Part shown: positions 15,031-24,136 of the stretch, in pieces | How the letters are laid out: the number at the start of each line of letters is the position of its first letter | Position numbering within the stretch: position 1 is the stretch's first letter | NCBI RefSeq assembly: GCF_004345855.1 | Contig: NZ_SLXN01000008.1 | Span: 1-64,000, forward strand | From: Sphingomonas sp. BK235 | Lineage (GTDB): Bacteria; Pseudomonadota; Alphaproteobacteria; Sphingomonadales; Sphingomonadaceae | Length of the DNA: 64,000 nucleotides | Direction of reading: 5' to 3' | The notes under the pieces: generated by a model | Database searches by the model: none | Seen by the model: the letters and a program-made list of their open reading frames with translations, nothing else | What the model was told of the DNA's origin: nothing | Made by a program: the position numbers and the translations under genes

Positions 15031-17362
15031 CGACCCCAAGGGCATGCGGCGTGACATCCGCAACAACCGCCTGGCAATCCCGCAGGAGCACCATTCCTCG
15101 CGCGGCGATACGCCTCGCAATTCGGGCAATTTCACCCGCGGTTCCCAGCTCCTGAACACCCAGGTGCTGATGTGGCTGCAGGGGGCCAAACTGCCGGTCC
15201 TCATGTGGCTCGGCGTGTTCGCCCTCGCGTACGTCATCATCCTGTCCATCACCCTCGACGAGAACAACGTGCAGCTCATCTGCATGCGGATCCTCTCGAG
15301 CCTGTGGAACTGGGTCGCACTCGACAATCTGAAGCAGGTCGACCTGCGCATGCCGGACAACAGTCTGCACCGCACGATCATGGGCTACGTGCCCTACGTT
15401 CCAGAGGTCGCGCGCGCCTGGGACAAGGCGGTCCGCGGGGTGCTCGGATCGATGATGATCGCCACCTGCGTGACGGTGCCGCTGGCCATCTGGTTCGTCG
15501 ATTTTTCCAAGCGCCGCGGCAAGGCAATGATCCAGGAACGCCACGAGCGCGGGGCCATGCTGGTCGAGCGCGATCTGCTCTACGCCGAGATCGTCCAGCA
15601 CAACAAAATCGAGTTCGTGAAGGAGGCTCAGACCCTCTTCCCCGGCAAGACCGCGAACGAGGTGCTGAAGCTGCCGTTCGGGGCGCGGAAAGCGGGCGGC
15701 ATCCACCACCCCTATCACATCGCCGGCATCCCCTACCCGCACCGGCTCGAGCAGTCGCACACGATGCTGCTCGGCACCACCGGCTCGGGCAAAACCACGG
15801 CGCTGCGCAAGCACATCCAGCAGATGCGCGAGCGCCAGGACAGCGCGGTCGTCTTCGATCTCACGGGGGCCTATGTGGAGGCCTTCTACGACCCCGAGCG
15901 CGACACGATCCTGAACCCGCTCGACGCTCGCTGCCCGGCCTGGTCGATCTTCAACGACTGCACCACCTACAGCGAATTTACCGCTGCGGCCGCGGCCCTG
16001 ATCCCGTCCGATGGCGGGGCCGCCGAGCCCTTCTGGGCGCTCGCTGCACGTACCCTGTTCATCGAGATGTGCATGAAGCTCATCGAGAAGAACATGATGT
16101 CGAACCAGGCGCTGGCCGACAACCTCATGACGGCCGACCTGAAGCAGGTTCACAAGCACCTCGCCAAGACCATCGCCGACCCGATCACTGCGCCCGAAGC
16201 CGCCAAAATGGCGGAGTCGATCCGTGCCGTGTTCAACACCAACGCGCAGGTGCTCCGCTTCCTCCCCGACACCGGGCCGAGCTACTCGATCAGGGGCTGG
16301 ATGACGGGCGAGAAGAAGCCCGGCTCGATCCTCTTCATCACCTCCAACTACACCGACCTCGAGATGAACCGCGCGCTGCTGACGCTGTGGTCCAACCTCG
16401 CCATCCACTCGCTCATGACGATGGCGAAAACTCGGTCGCTCAGGACCTGGTTCATGTTCGACGAGCTGGGCGCGCTGCACCGACTGCCCGCGATCGAGAG
16501 TGGCCTGCAGACCGCCCGAAACTACGGCGGGGCGATGATCCTCGGGCTGCACTCCTTCGACAAGCTGGTGCAGGTCTACGGCGAGGAAAATGCGCGCAAC
16601 CTGTCGTCGCTTGCGCGCACCAAGCTCATCCTCGCTGCGGCTGATCTGGACACCGCGGAGCAGTGCGCACGATACATCGGGAACCGCGAGATCCGGCAGA
16701 TGGATGAGGGGTATAGCTATGGCTATAACAGCACCCGCGACGCCTCGACGCTGACCCCCCGCAAGCAGATCGAGCCGCTCGTCATCCCCGACGACATCAC
16801 GAACCTGCCGTCGATGCACGGCTTCATCAAATTCCCCGATGGTTTCCCCGCCGCGCGCATCCAGCTCGAGTGGGAGCATTACCCCAAGGTCGCCGAGGGC
16901 TTCGTGCCACGCAAACCGGACAAGCCGGACGATGCCGGGTCGGGTGTGCGCGGAGGTGGAGGCAAGCCGAAAGGTGGTGATGACGAAGGCGGGCGTGGGG
17001 AGTCGCTGGCACTGACGGAGGATGAGGTGACGCCGGCGAACGAGGCGAACAACCTCGCCGCCAGCATCCTCTCGCAGCCGACTGAAGGCGAGCTGGACCA
17101 GTCGAACGACGGTCTGTCGCTCGATGCCACCGCGCGGGGCAGCAGTGACCCGCGTGCAGCATCTTCCAGCGAGCGCTCCAGCGAGGACGATCGCGTTGAG
17201 CGGGCGCAGTCGATGAACGGCCAGAGCGTCACACCCCAGCCCGAACACCGCGACCGCGGCGACCGCCTGTCGATGGACGAACGCTCGGAGGATCTGTCGA
17301 TCCGGGAGGCACGCGACGCCTTCCCCAATGAGATCGACGACGGCCTGGGCATGGGCGACTGA
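15020..17362 (+). CDS. traD: Type IV coupling protein, TraD/TrwB family
   Basis: A 780-residue conjugative coupling ATPase that links the relaxase-DNA complex to the secretion channel. Two N-terminal membrane helices (about residues 56-78 and 141-161) anchor it in the inner membrane. Walker A is LLGTTGSGKTT (K258) and Walker B is FMFDELG (D481, E482). In between, SIRGWMTGEKKPGSILFITS is typical of the family. The C-terminal 160 residues are hydrophilic, Gly/Ser/Asp-rich and probably disordered, longer than in TrwB, and could carry partner contacts. It is coupled to the RHH gene upstream and to the relaxase, whose ATG follows the stop by one base. No MPF (virB) genes are present in this window. 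Confidence 0.92.
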   Translation: MARDDPKGMRRDIRNNRLAIPQEHHSSRGDTPRNSGNFTRGSQLLNTQVLMWLQGAKLPVLMWLGVFALAYVIILSITLDENNVQLICMRILSSLWNWVALDNLKQVDLRMPDNSLHRTIMGYVPYVPEVARAWDKAVRGVLGSMMIATCVTVPLAIWFVDFSKRRGKAMIQERHERGAMLVERDLLYAEIVQHNKIEFVKEAQTLFPGKTANEVLKLPFGARKAGGIHHPYHIAGIPYPHRLEQSHTMLLGTTGSGKTTALRKHIQQMRERQDSAVVFDLTGAYVEAFYDPERDTILNPLDARCPAWSIFNDCTTYSEFTAAAAALIPSDGGAAEPFWALAARTLFIEMCMKLIEKNMMSNQALADNLMTADLKQVHKHLAKTIADPITAPEAAKMAESIRAVFNTNAQVLRFLPDTGPSYSIRGWMTGEKKPGSILFITSNYTDLEMNRALLTLWSNLAIHSLMTMAKTRSLRTWFMFDELGALHRLPAIESGLQTARNYGGAMILGLHSFDKLVQVYGEENARNLSSLARTKLILAAADLDTAEQCARYIGNREIRQMDEGYSYGYNSTRDASTLTPRKQIEPLVIPDDITNLPSMHGFIKFPDGFPAARIQLEWEHYPKVAEGFVPRKPDKPDDAGSGVRGGGGKPKGGDDEGGRGESLALTEDEVTPANEANNLAASILSQPTEGELDQSNDGLSLDATARGSSDPRAASSSERSSEDDRVERAQSMNGQSVTPQPEHRDRGDRLSMDERSEDLSIREARDAFPNEIDDGLGMGD

Positions 17363-17363
17363 C

Positions 17364-20300
17364 ATGCACTCGATCGCGAGCGTGAAGTCGGCCTCTGGCG
17401 CGGCGAAATACTTCACCAAGGACGACTATGTCGCCGGTGCCTATTACACCGACGAGAAAGCCGGCGAGGTCAGCCTGTGGGGCGGCGAAGGCGCGGCCGC
17501 AGCCGGCCTCACCGGCACCGTCACGCAGGAGGCGTTCAGCAAGGTCCTGCACGGCGAGCTGCCATCGGGCGAGAAGGTCGACCAGCGCGCCGGTCGCCGC
17601 ACAGGCTACGACCTCACCTTCTCGGCGCCCAAGTCGGTGTCGATCATGGCCTATGTCGCCGGCGACAAGCGCATTCTTGGTCCCGACGGCGCGCACACCA
17701 AGGCGGTCCAGCAGACGATGCGCTGGGTCGAGAAGAACCTCGCCGAGACCCGCATCACCAAGGACGGCAAGACCGAGACGGTGAAGACCGGCAACCTGGT
17801 CTATGCGCTCTTCCAGCACGACACGAGCCGCGCGCTCGACCCGCAGGCCCACATCCACGCGATCACGGCCAACATGACGATGGGGCCGGACGGCGAGTGG
17901 CACGCGCTGCACGCCGACAAGATCTGGGCCAACAACACCCTCATCGGCGCGATCTATCACGCTTACCTCCGCAACGAGCTGGAGAAGCTCGGCTACCAGC
18001 TGGTGGCCAGCGGGAAGAACGGTACGTTCGAGATCGTCGGCGTGCCGAAGGAGGTGCTCGACACCTTCAGCCAGCGCCGCGAACAGATCCTCGAGAAGGC
18101 GGCCGAGCTCGGCATCGTCTCCCCCAAGGGACGCGACGGCGTCACCGTCACCACCCGCGATCCGAAACTCAGCATCGAGGACCGCGACGGCCTGGTGCTC
18201 GAGTGGATGAAGGAGGCGGCCGAGAAGGGGTTCGACGGCAAGGAGCTGCTCGACAACGCGATGCGGCTCGCTGCCAAGATGGAGCAGCGTGAAGCCGCCG
18301 GTCCGATCGCGCGCAGCTACCATGCCATCGCTGACGCGGTGAAGGTCGCGCGCGAGACGGTGTCCGGGATGCTGCGCTCGCCCGATCCGCTGATTGATCG
18401 CGGCATCGTTCGCCTGTCGCAGACGCCCGGTCAGGCGGGCGCGCAGATCGCCGTCGCTTCGGCCATCCGCAGCCTCAGCGAGAACGAGGCTGCCATCGAG
18501 AAGAACCAGATCGCCAAGAAGGCGCTCAACTACAACATATCCGGAGTCACGATCGACCAGGTCGAGGCCCGCATCGAGCAGCTGATCGAGAAGGGCAAGC
18601 TGCTGCCGGGCGAGATCCGTCACGAGGGGCGGATGGTGGAAGCCGTGACGACGCCGGAGGCGCTCAGGACCGAGGAGAGGATCCTCGAGCGGGTCGAGGC
18701 AGGCAAGGACAGCGGAAAGGCGCTGGTGGCGCCCTCAGAGGCTCCGGACCGCCTGCAGGCCGCCTCCCCTCACCCACTCAACGAAGGCCAGCTCGCAGCC
18801 GCCACGCTGATCGTCTCCACCACCGACCGCATCGTTGCTGTCCAGGGCATCGCCGGCGCCGGCAAGTCGACCATGCTGCAGGCGGTAGCCCGCGTCGTGG
18901 AGGCCGAGGGCAAATCGGTGCTCGGCCTGGCCTTCCAGAACAAGATGGTGACCGACATGAAGCAGGGCATGGCGCGGCCCGACGCCATCCCTACTCGAGA
19001 GATGTCGGTCGACCAGATGGAGGCGGCCGGTGTCAGCGCCGAGACGATCGCTCACTTCATTTGGCACAACGAAAAACACGCCACCAACCCGAACACGCCC
19101 GCGGCGCAGGCCCGCCGCGACGAGCTGAAGGACACCGTCATCGTGGTCGACGAGACGTCGATGGTGTCGAACGATCAGATGCTGAAGATGCTGACGATCG
19201 CCGAAGCGCTCGGTATCGAGAAGATCGCCCTTATCGGCGACCGCCAGCAGCTCCTCCCCATCAACGCCGGCAAGGCGTTCGCGATGATGCAGGCGGCCAA
19301 AATCGGCATGGCGCGCATGGACGAGAACCTGCGCCAGCAGACCGACCAGCTGAAGACTGTGGCCGCCCTCGCCAACGTCGGCCGCTCCGGTCAGGCGATG
19401 AAGGTACTCGGCGACAAGGTGGTCGAGCATGAAGATCCCGCAGCGAAGGCGTCCGAGCTGTGGCTGGAGCTGACACCCGCGGAGCGGGCAGAAACTGCCA
19501 TCTTCGCTTCCGGCCGCGCCACCCGAGCCGCCATCAACAAGGCGGTTCAGAAGGGCTTGCTGGATGAGGGTACGCTGAAGGGCGACGGGCTATTCATCAC
19601 CGTCATCCAGAACGTCAACCTGCCCAAAGAGGACCTGCGCTACGCCCAGTCTTACGAGAAGGGGCAGCGGCTCGAGGTGAAGGGCTACGTCGCCGAGCTC
19701 GACCTCAAACGTGGCTCGGGCGAGGTGACGCGCGTCTTCGCCAATGGGAAGGTCGAGATTGTCAAAGACGGCCAACGGATCAGGTTCGATCCGCAGAAGA
19801 TCGACCCCATGATCGGCCGGGATCGCATGTCGCTCGCCACGCTCGAGACGATCAAGATCCACGAAGGCGACCGCATCCGCTGGACCGACAACGACAAGGA
19901 ACGCGGCATCGACAATGCCTCTCTGGCGACCATCACCGGGATCGAGGGCGGCAACGTCACCGTCGAGCTGGCGAACAAGGAGAAGCTCACGCTCGAGAAA
20001 GGCGATCCGATGATGCAGCGGATGGACCTCGCCTACTCGCTCAACATGCACATGGCGCAGGGCGTGACGACCAACAAAGCCATCACGGTGATGCTCAGTT
20101 ACGAGCGCAACCTCTCCAATCAGCGCCTCTTCAACGTTGGGGTCACCCGTATCCGCTTCGACCTGACCATGGTCGTCGACAACCAGCAGAAGCTCGAGCG
20201 GCAGCTGGATCGCAATCGCGGTGACAAGACCGCGTCCTTGGAGAGCCTGGGCCGCCTCGACATCGACGGCACCTCCTCACGCAACCAGGCGGCCGACGAT

Positions 20301-20624
20301 GCCCTGAGCGCCGCGGCCGCGTCGCTCGACCATGACGAGGTTGGCAAGACGCTCATCGACGTCGCCAGCCTCGATCTCACCGACCTGCCCGACATGGGCA
20401 AGTCGGAGACCGATTACTCCGATCCGAAGCAATTCGACGCCGACGCGCCGTCGCTCGACCATAAGAATGGCGAAGACCGCGAGAAGCCGGCCGAGCTGCG
20501 CAAGGATGACGAACTTGGGCTGCGGCCGCTCAATATGGACGATCTGAGCGCCCTGCCCGCGATGCCCGCGATCGCCGAGCAGATACCCGGATTGCCGCAG
20601 AAGCACCTTGGCCTGGACATGTGA
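17364..20624 (+). CDS. trwC: MobF relaxase-helicase, TrwC/TraA type
   Basis: A 1086-residue conjugative relaxase. The N-terminal relaxase domain starts MHSIASVKSASGAAKYFTKD with candidate nicking tyrosines at Y16, Y22 and Y27/Y28. The three-His metal site is seen as FQHDTSRALDPQAHIHAI (H152, H163, H165). The C-terminal half is a RecD-like helicase with Walker A GIAGAGKST (495-503), Walker B VVDETSM (D596, E597) and the following IGDRQQLLPI. It would nick oriT, stay bound to the 5' end and unwind the strand for transfer. ATG 17364 is chosen because the relaxase fold begins right there. A 100-residue acidic tail follows the helicase. Confidence 0.93.
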   Translation: MHSIASVKSASGAAKYFTKDDYVAGAYYTDEKAGEVSLWGGEGAAAAGLTGTVTQEAFSKVLHGELPSGEKVDQRAGRRTGYDLTFSAPKSVSIMAYVAGDKRILGPDGAHTKAVQQTMRWVEKNLAETRITKDGKTETVKTGNLVYALFQHDTSRALDPQAHIHAITANMTMGPDGEWHALHADKIWANNTLIGAIYHAYLRNELEKLGYQLVASGKNGTFEIVGVPKEVLDTFSQRREQILEKAAELGIVSPKGRDGVTVTTRDPKLSIEDRDGLVLEWMKEAAEKGFDGKELLDNAMRLAAKMEQREAAGPIARSYHAIADAVKVARETVSGMLRSPDPLIDRGIVRLSQTPGQAGAQIAVASAIRSLSENEAAIEKNQIAKKALNYNISGVTIDQVEARIEQLIEKGKLLPGEIRHEGRMVEAVTTPEALRTEERILERVEAGKDSGKALVAPSEAPDRLQAASPHPLNEGQLAAATLIVSTTDRIVAVQGIAGAGKSTMLQAVARVVEAEGKSVLGLAFQNKMVTDMKQGMARPDAIPTREMSVDQMEAAGVSAETIAHFIWHNEKHATNPNTPAAQARRDELKDTVIVVDETSMVSNDQMLKMLTIAEALGIEKIALIGDRQQLLPINAGKAFAMMQAAKIGMARMDENLRQQTDQLKTVAALANVGRSGQAMKVLGDKVVEHEDPAAKASELWLELTPAERAETAIFASGRATRAAINKAVQKGLLDEGTLKGDGLFITVIQNVNLPKEDLRYAQSYEKGQRLEVKGYVAELDLKRGSGEVTRVFANGKVEIVKDGQRIRFDPQKIDPMIGRDRMSLATLETIKIHEGDRIRWTDNDKERGIDNASLATITGIEGGNVTVELANKEKLTLEKGDPMMQRMDLAYSLNMHMAQGVTTNKAITVMLSYERNLSNQRLFNVGVTRIRFDLTMVVDNQQKLERQLDRNRGDKTASLESLGRLDIDGTSSRNQAADDALSAAAASLDHDEVGKTLIDVASLDLTDLPDMGKSETDYSDPKQFDADAPSLDHKNGEDREKPAELRKDDELGLRPLNMDDLSALPAMPAIAEQIPGLPQKHLGLDM

Positions 20625-20632
20625 GGACCGCC

Positions 20633-21367
20633 ATGACCCTTATCGTTGAAGGCACCTTGGACACCCTCCCGGCTGAGGTGCTCCGAAATCTTGTCGAGCT
20701 GGCGCGGTGCGACGGCGAACGCCTGGTCATCATCGACAATGGCCACGATCTGCCTTCGGCTGTTGCCGATCCGCAGGTCGACCTCCTGCTCGACCCGGCG
20801 TTCGGAAATTGGGACTTCTTCGCCGATCACCTATCGCATCAGGATTTCGCGCGAGCGGCAGAAGCCATCACGGCGTCGCCGGACGGAGGGCAGTTCTTCC
20901 ATCAGGTGACCGCGCTGCTGGTTGAGGAGTTCCTGCACAGCGAAGCCGGCGAGCCGGCCGGCAGTCTCGACGGTGTGCGGCAGCGGGCCCTATCGCTTCA
21001 ACCCGGTCAGGTGAGGTCGTGGCTTGAACGCCTCGAGCTTGCATCCGGTGACGAGGCGGATCGCCTGTCCTTCTCTGTGCTCGCCTACCTCGTCCTGAGC
21101 TGCAGCTTCTGTCCGTATGAGGGCAAGCGGCCTCGCGTCTCGCTTCGGCGATGGTTGGCCGGAACGCGCGGCAGCATCCTCTTCATGGCGTGCGGCCCAG
21201 GCGGGCGCGATCCGATGATCGCCGCGGCGATCGCGTGCATCGTCGAGCTGGAGGCAGCTGCTGGTCGCACGGTCCATCTCGCGGGAAAGCCGGACGAGAC
21301 CGGTCAGAACATCGCGGCGAGACGTGCCCTGCAGGTGGCAGGAGGTAGCCAATGGACCGGTCGATAG
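20633..21367 (+). CDS. Degenerate coupling-protein-like (T4CP) protein without Walker A
   Basis: A 244-residue protein whose sequence follows the middle of the TraD protein encoded upstream, in the same order. LLLDPAFGNWDFFADHLSHQ matches TraD NPLDARCPAWSIFNDCTTYS. FARAAEAITASPDGGQFF matches FTAAAAALIPSDGGAAEPFW. PRVSLRRWLAGTRGSILFMA matches YSIRGWMTGEKKPGSILFIT. Walker A, Walker B and membrane helices are absent. It is thus a T4CP-related protein that cannot hydrolyse ATP, perhaps a regulator or adaptor of the coupling protein or relaxosome. ATG 20633 has AGGA upstream. It overlaps the next gene by 16 bp. The match was made by eye. Confidence 0.6.
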   Translation: MTLIVEGTLDTLPAEVLRNLVELARCDGERLVIIDNGHDLPSAVADPQVDLLLDPAFGNWDFFADHLSHQDFARAAEAITASPDGGQFFHQVTALLVEEFLHSEAGEPAGSLDGVRQRALSLQPGQVRSWLERLELASGDEADRLSFSVLAYLVLSCSFCPYEGKRPRVSLRRWLAGTRGSILFMACGPGGRDPMIAAAIACIVELEAAAGRTVHLAGKPDETGQNIAARRALQVAGGSQWTGR

Positions 21368-21855
21368 CTCTCCTCGTCGCCATCGTATGCGTCATCGCTA
21401 TCCTGAAAGCGCTCGGCGCCGGCAGCCTGTTCGGCCCACCTCGACCAATAGCCAAGCGCTTCCTGACGCCGCGCGAGACAGCGATGCTGGCTGCGCTGGA
21501 GCGTGCCCTGCCCCACTGCCGTATCCACGCCCAGGTGGCGATGGGTGCGCTACTACAGGTGCCGAACAACCCGCTGCGCAAGCGGAAGCTGTCCGATCGC
21601 AACGCATTCTCGCAGAAGATCGTCGACTTCGTGGCACAGGACCGTGCGACTGGCGCGATCCTAGCGCTAATTGAGGTCGATGACCGGAGTCATCACGCCG
21701 GACAGGACCGCGTACGCGACGAGATGACCGGGTACGCCGGCTATCGTACGATCCGGATTCCCGGCCGTGTCCAACCCAACTACCACGACGTTCTCGAGAT
21801 CGTAGGCCACCTCCGCCTTCCGATGTCGCCGACCCTCACTGGTCAGCCTGCATGA
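21352..21855 (+). CDS. Membrane-anchored DUF2726 (restriction-endonuclease-like) protein
   Basis: A 167-residue protein. An N-terminal membrane helix (about residues 4-22) is followed by a DUF2726 domain: LTPRETAMLAALERALP, HAQVAMGALLQ, then KIVDFVAQDRATGAILALIEVDDRSHH and AGYRTIRIPGR. The VDF...IEVDD spacing is like the PD-(D/E)xK nuclease core, although the Lys is replaced (EVDD), so catalysis is uncertain. Common in proteobacteria with topoisomerase-like or nuclease partners. Overlaps the neighbours on both sides, so it is part of the transfer operon. Confidence 0.75.
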   Translation: MDRSIALLVAIVCVIAILKALGAGSLFGPPRPIAKRFLTPRETAMLAALERALPHCRIHAQVAMGALLQVPNNPLRKRKLSDRNAFSQKIVDFVAQDRATGAILALIEVDDRSHHAGQDRVRDEMTGYAGYRTIRIPGRVQPNYHDVLEIVGHLRLPMSPTLTGQPA

Positions 21856-22139
21856 CGCGGGTGGTTGCCAACGATGTCGCTGAGGGCGGTGATGACCTGG
21901 CCGAGCTGGCGGCCGAGTATCGTACGCTTGCCTTCAAGGTCATGGAGCGATCGAACGTCGCCGCGGCACACCTCGTCCTCGCGGCTGCCACACTGGCGCC
22001 AGAGTGTGAGCAGGAGCGCGAGGTCGCCGATTATTTTGGTGAGGTCGTCGCGGCCTTTGCCGCTCAGCTGGCGGCGATCCACCGCCGCAGGCGTCTGCAA
22101 CAGCTTCGACAGGGGGAGCAGCTCGATGGGGCTCGATGA
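21852..22139 (+). CDS. Small helical protein, 95 aa
   Basis: Starts at ATG 21852 in an ATGA overlap with the previous stop. All helical, Ala- and Glu-rich (DDLAELAAEYRTLAFKVMER), with a basic end (AAIHRRRRLQQLRQG). No family recognised. It overlaps the next gene by 14 bp, which indicates translational coupling in the transfer operon. Confidence 0.6.
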   Translation: MTRVVANDVAEGGDDLAELAAEYRTLAFKVMERSNVAAAHLVLAAATLAPECEQEREVADYFGEVVAAFAAQLAAIHRRRRLQQLRQGEQLDGAR

Positions 22140-22896
22140 TCGTGACTACATGCGCGAGCGCTATCAAAAGCGTCAGGGCCTCGACCAAGGCGACACGACT
22201 TGGAACGACAAGAAGGCACGGCGTGAGCACGCCGGCGCCGGCTACAAGAAGGCGGTGCCGCTCGGTAGCGCCAGCTGGGTTGGTAAGCCAATCAAGATGA
22301 AGGCACGCGGCAGCGGAGGCGGTGCGTGGTTCGCCGCTAAGAACCGCGGTTTCGATTATCAGAAGGGACGCTTTCGCCCTTCTCCTCCGCTCTTCAAACC
22401 GCATCCTTTGCAGGGATTGGTGCTGCTGCTGTCAGCTGTCGGCATCCTCATCCCGGCGTATCGCGAGGCAAAGAGGGCGGGCTGGTTTCCTGACAGAACA
22501 CCAGAGATCGCGTTCCCCGCCACTGGGACTGTCACCGTGAGCAACGACGTGAATCCGCGCAGTGCGACCTCACGGATGACGGTCGCGACCGACCAGGCCA
22601 ACGCCGTCGTCCAGCTTTTCGAGCGCGAAACTGACGCTCACGTCATCTCGGTCTATGTTCACCGTAACGATGATGTCACAGTCCCCGTGCCTCCTGGCAC
22701 CTACCGGATGAAGATCATCGAAGGGGACAAATGGCACGGCACGACGAGCTATTTCGGACCATCGACGACGTACGAGACGGTCAAGCGACCGATGGTCTTC
22801 ACTCGCCGGCGCAGCGCCGGGATCGACCTGCATCGATCGCCGGCCGGCACTCTCCATACGAGCATCAACATCAGAGATCCGAAGCCACTGAATTGA
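22126..22896 (+). CDS. Membrane-anchored protein with PEGA-like C-terminal domain
   Basis: A 256-residue protein. The basic N-terminal 85 residues (MRERYQKRQGLDQGDTTW, KKARREHAGAGYKKAVP) are probably cytoplasmic. One membrane helix follows (LQGLVLLLSAVGILIPAY, about 95-112). The C-terminal part outside is beta-rich: NAVVQLFERETDAHVISVYV, DDVTVPVPPGTYRMKIIEGD, resembling PEGA or carboxypeptidase-like beta folds. ATG 22126 is chosen because GGGGGAGCAGCTCG lies upstream. It precedes a CsgG-like secreted protein and could be its envelope partner. Confidence 0.55.
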   Translation: MGLDDRDYMRERYQKRQGLDQGDTTWNDKKARREHAGAGYKKAVPLGSASWVGKPIKMKARGSGGGAWFAAKNRGFDYQKGRFRPSPPLFKPHPLQGLVLLLSAVGILIPAYREAKRAGWFPDRTPEIAFPATGTVTVSNDVNPRSATSRMTVATDQANAVVQLFERETDAHVISVYVHRNDDVTVPVPPGTYRMKIIEGDKWHGTTSYFGPSTTYETVKRPMVFTRRRSAGIDLHRSPAGTLHTSINIRDPKPLN

Positions 22897-22912
22897 ACCA
22901 AGGGAGGGTACA

Positions 22913-23767
22913 ATGCAAAAGACACTCGCACTCATATCGCTGTTCGCGCTGACAACGGCGCCGGCGCCGGCGCTGGCACAGAAGACCGGCAAGGGCGGCA
23001 TCGGCATCGACGAGACCACTGAGGTGCCGCGATGCGACCGTTCGCTCGGGACAATCGCGCTGGTAGAAGAACGTGCTGCAGGCGGCACCGAGGAGGGCCT
23101 GCCGCCTGGCCTAGCCGCAATGATGCGGATGGCGCAGGCGCAGAATGGCGGCAACCAGCGTGTCGATCCCCTCCCCCTTCTCAAGCTACTGGTAGCTCAG
23201 TCGGGCTGTTTCCAGGTGGTCGATCGCGGCGAGGGCTTCGACGCTCTTCAGCGTGAACGGCAGCTCGCTGCAGGTGGTTCGGTTGCTGGAGCGAACAACC
23301 AGGCGACCCTCAAGGCGGCTGACTATCTCTTGCAGGCGAAGGTGCTCTACTCGGACAATGATTCCGGTGGCAGCGGGGGCGGGCTCGGGTCGATGTTCCC
23401 CGGCGGTCTCGGCTTCAAGCAGAAGGTCAAATCGAGCCAGACAATGCTCACCTTGGTCGAGGTGAAGACCGGCATTCAGCAGGCGATCGCGACCGGGTCG
23501 GCTCGGAAGAAGGACATCTCCGTACTTGGTGGGGGCCTCCTCAACAACGCCGGCGTCGGCGCACTCGGCGGAACCTACACCAGCACCGACATGGGGAAGA
23601 TCACCTCGCTTGCCATGCTCGACGCCTTCCGGAAGCTGACGACGCAGGCGCAATCCCGCATCGCACCCGCGGCTGCACCAGCTCCTGTTCCATCATCGCC
23701 GGCCACGGGAACGTCTCAACCTGCCGCCAACCAAGCGGTCCCGGCCCCAATCGCCCCGAGGCAGTGA
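22913..23767 (+). CDS. CsgG/HfaB-like secreted protein
   Basis: A 284-residue protein with a clear signal peptide (about residues 1-22, ending ALAQ) and the fold pattern of the CsgG family: LGTIALVEE near residue 45, then LLVAQSGCFQVVDRGEGF and LQRERQLAAGG, then KAADYLLQAKVLYSD and MLTLVEVKTGIQQAIATGSA. CsgG proteins form outer-membrane secretion pores; shorter relatives are periplasmic or lipoprotein components. No lipobox Cys is seen here, so pore assembly is not assured. The last 35 residues are Pro/Ala-rich. It ends the transfer operon. CsgG-like proteins in a relaxase operon are unusual. Confidence 0.7.
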   Translation: MQKTLALISLFALTTAPAPALAQKTGKGGIGIDETTEVPRCDRSLGTIALVEERAAGGTEEGLPPGLAAMMRMAQAQNGGNQRVDPLPLLKLLVAQSGCFQVVDRGEGFDALQRERQLAAGGSVAGANNQATLKAADYLLQAKVLYSDNDSGGSGGGLGSMFPGGLGFKQKVKSSQTMLTLVEVKTGIQQAIATGSARKKDISVLGGGLLNNAGVGALGGTYTSTDMGKITSLAMLDAFRKLTTQAQSRIAPAAAPAPVPSSPATGTSQPAANQAVPAPIAPRQ

Positions 23768-23848
23768 AGAGAGAGGGGAGGAAAGGACGGATGGTCGAGG
23801 TGCCGTCCGGACCCACCCTCCCCTCCCCTCCTAATCAAAGGCGCAGCG

Positions 23849-24130
23849 ATGAAGCCGCAGACCCGCCAACACGATCTATTTGAGCCGACGGCAGATAGCT
23901 GGTGCGATGGCGCGGTGTCGAAGGCGCCGGAGTGGCCGGCTCCGCCCATCGCCATACCGTGCGGCTTCACCGCCAAAAATAATCGCCCTTGTCACCGGCT
24001 CGCCCATCGACCGGTCATGATCGAAGGCGAACATCTCACGTGCCGAGGGCGCCCGATGCTCTTCTGCGACCCGGCCTGCTATGAAGGCCTTCAGCCGACG
24101 GACGACGCCGCGGCGAGGAAGCCGTCGTAA
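23849..24130 (+). CDS. Small Cys-rich protein, 93 aa
   Basis: Cysteines and histidines in IPCGFTAKNNRPCHRLAHRP and EGEHLTCRGRPMLFCDPACYEG suggest a small zinc-binding fold. It starts 81 bp after the CsgG-like gene and ends 6 bp before the next, which also begins with a Cys-rich part. No family recognised. Confidence 0.5.
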   Translation: MKPQTRQHDLFEPTADSWCDGAVSKAPEWPAPPIAIPCGFTAKNNRPCHRLAHRPVMIEGEHLTCRGRPMLFCDPACYEGLQPTDDAAARKPS

Positions 24131-24136
24131 AGTCAT

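Noticed and set aside
14948..17419. Very long open frame (823 codons) on the minus strand
   Set aside because: It is antisense to the clearly recognised traD, with Arg/Gly/Val/Leu-biased translation typical of GC-rich shadow frames and no ribosome site or motif.
17229..18623. Open frame of 464 codons on the minus strand
   Set aside because: Antisense to the relaxase domain; composition is that of a shadow frame.
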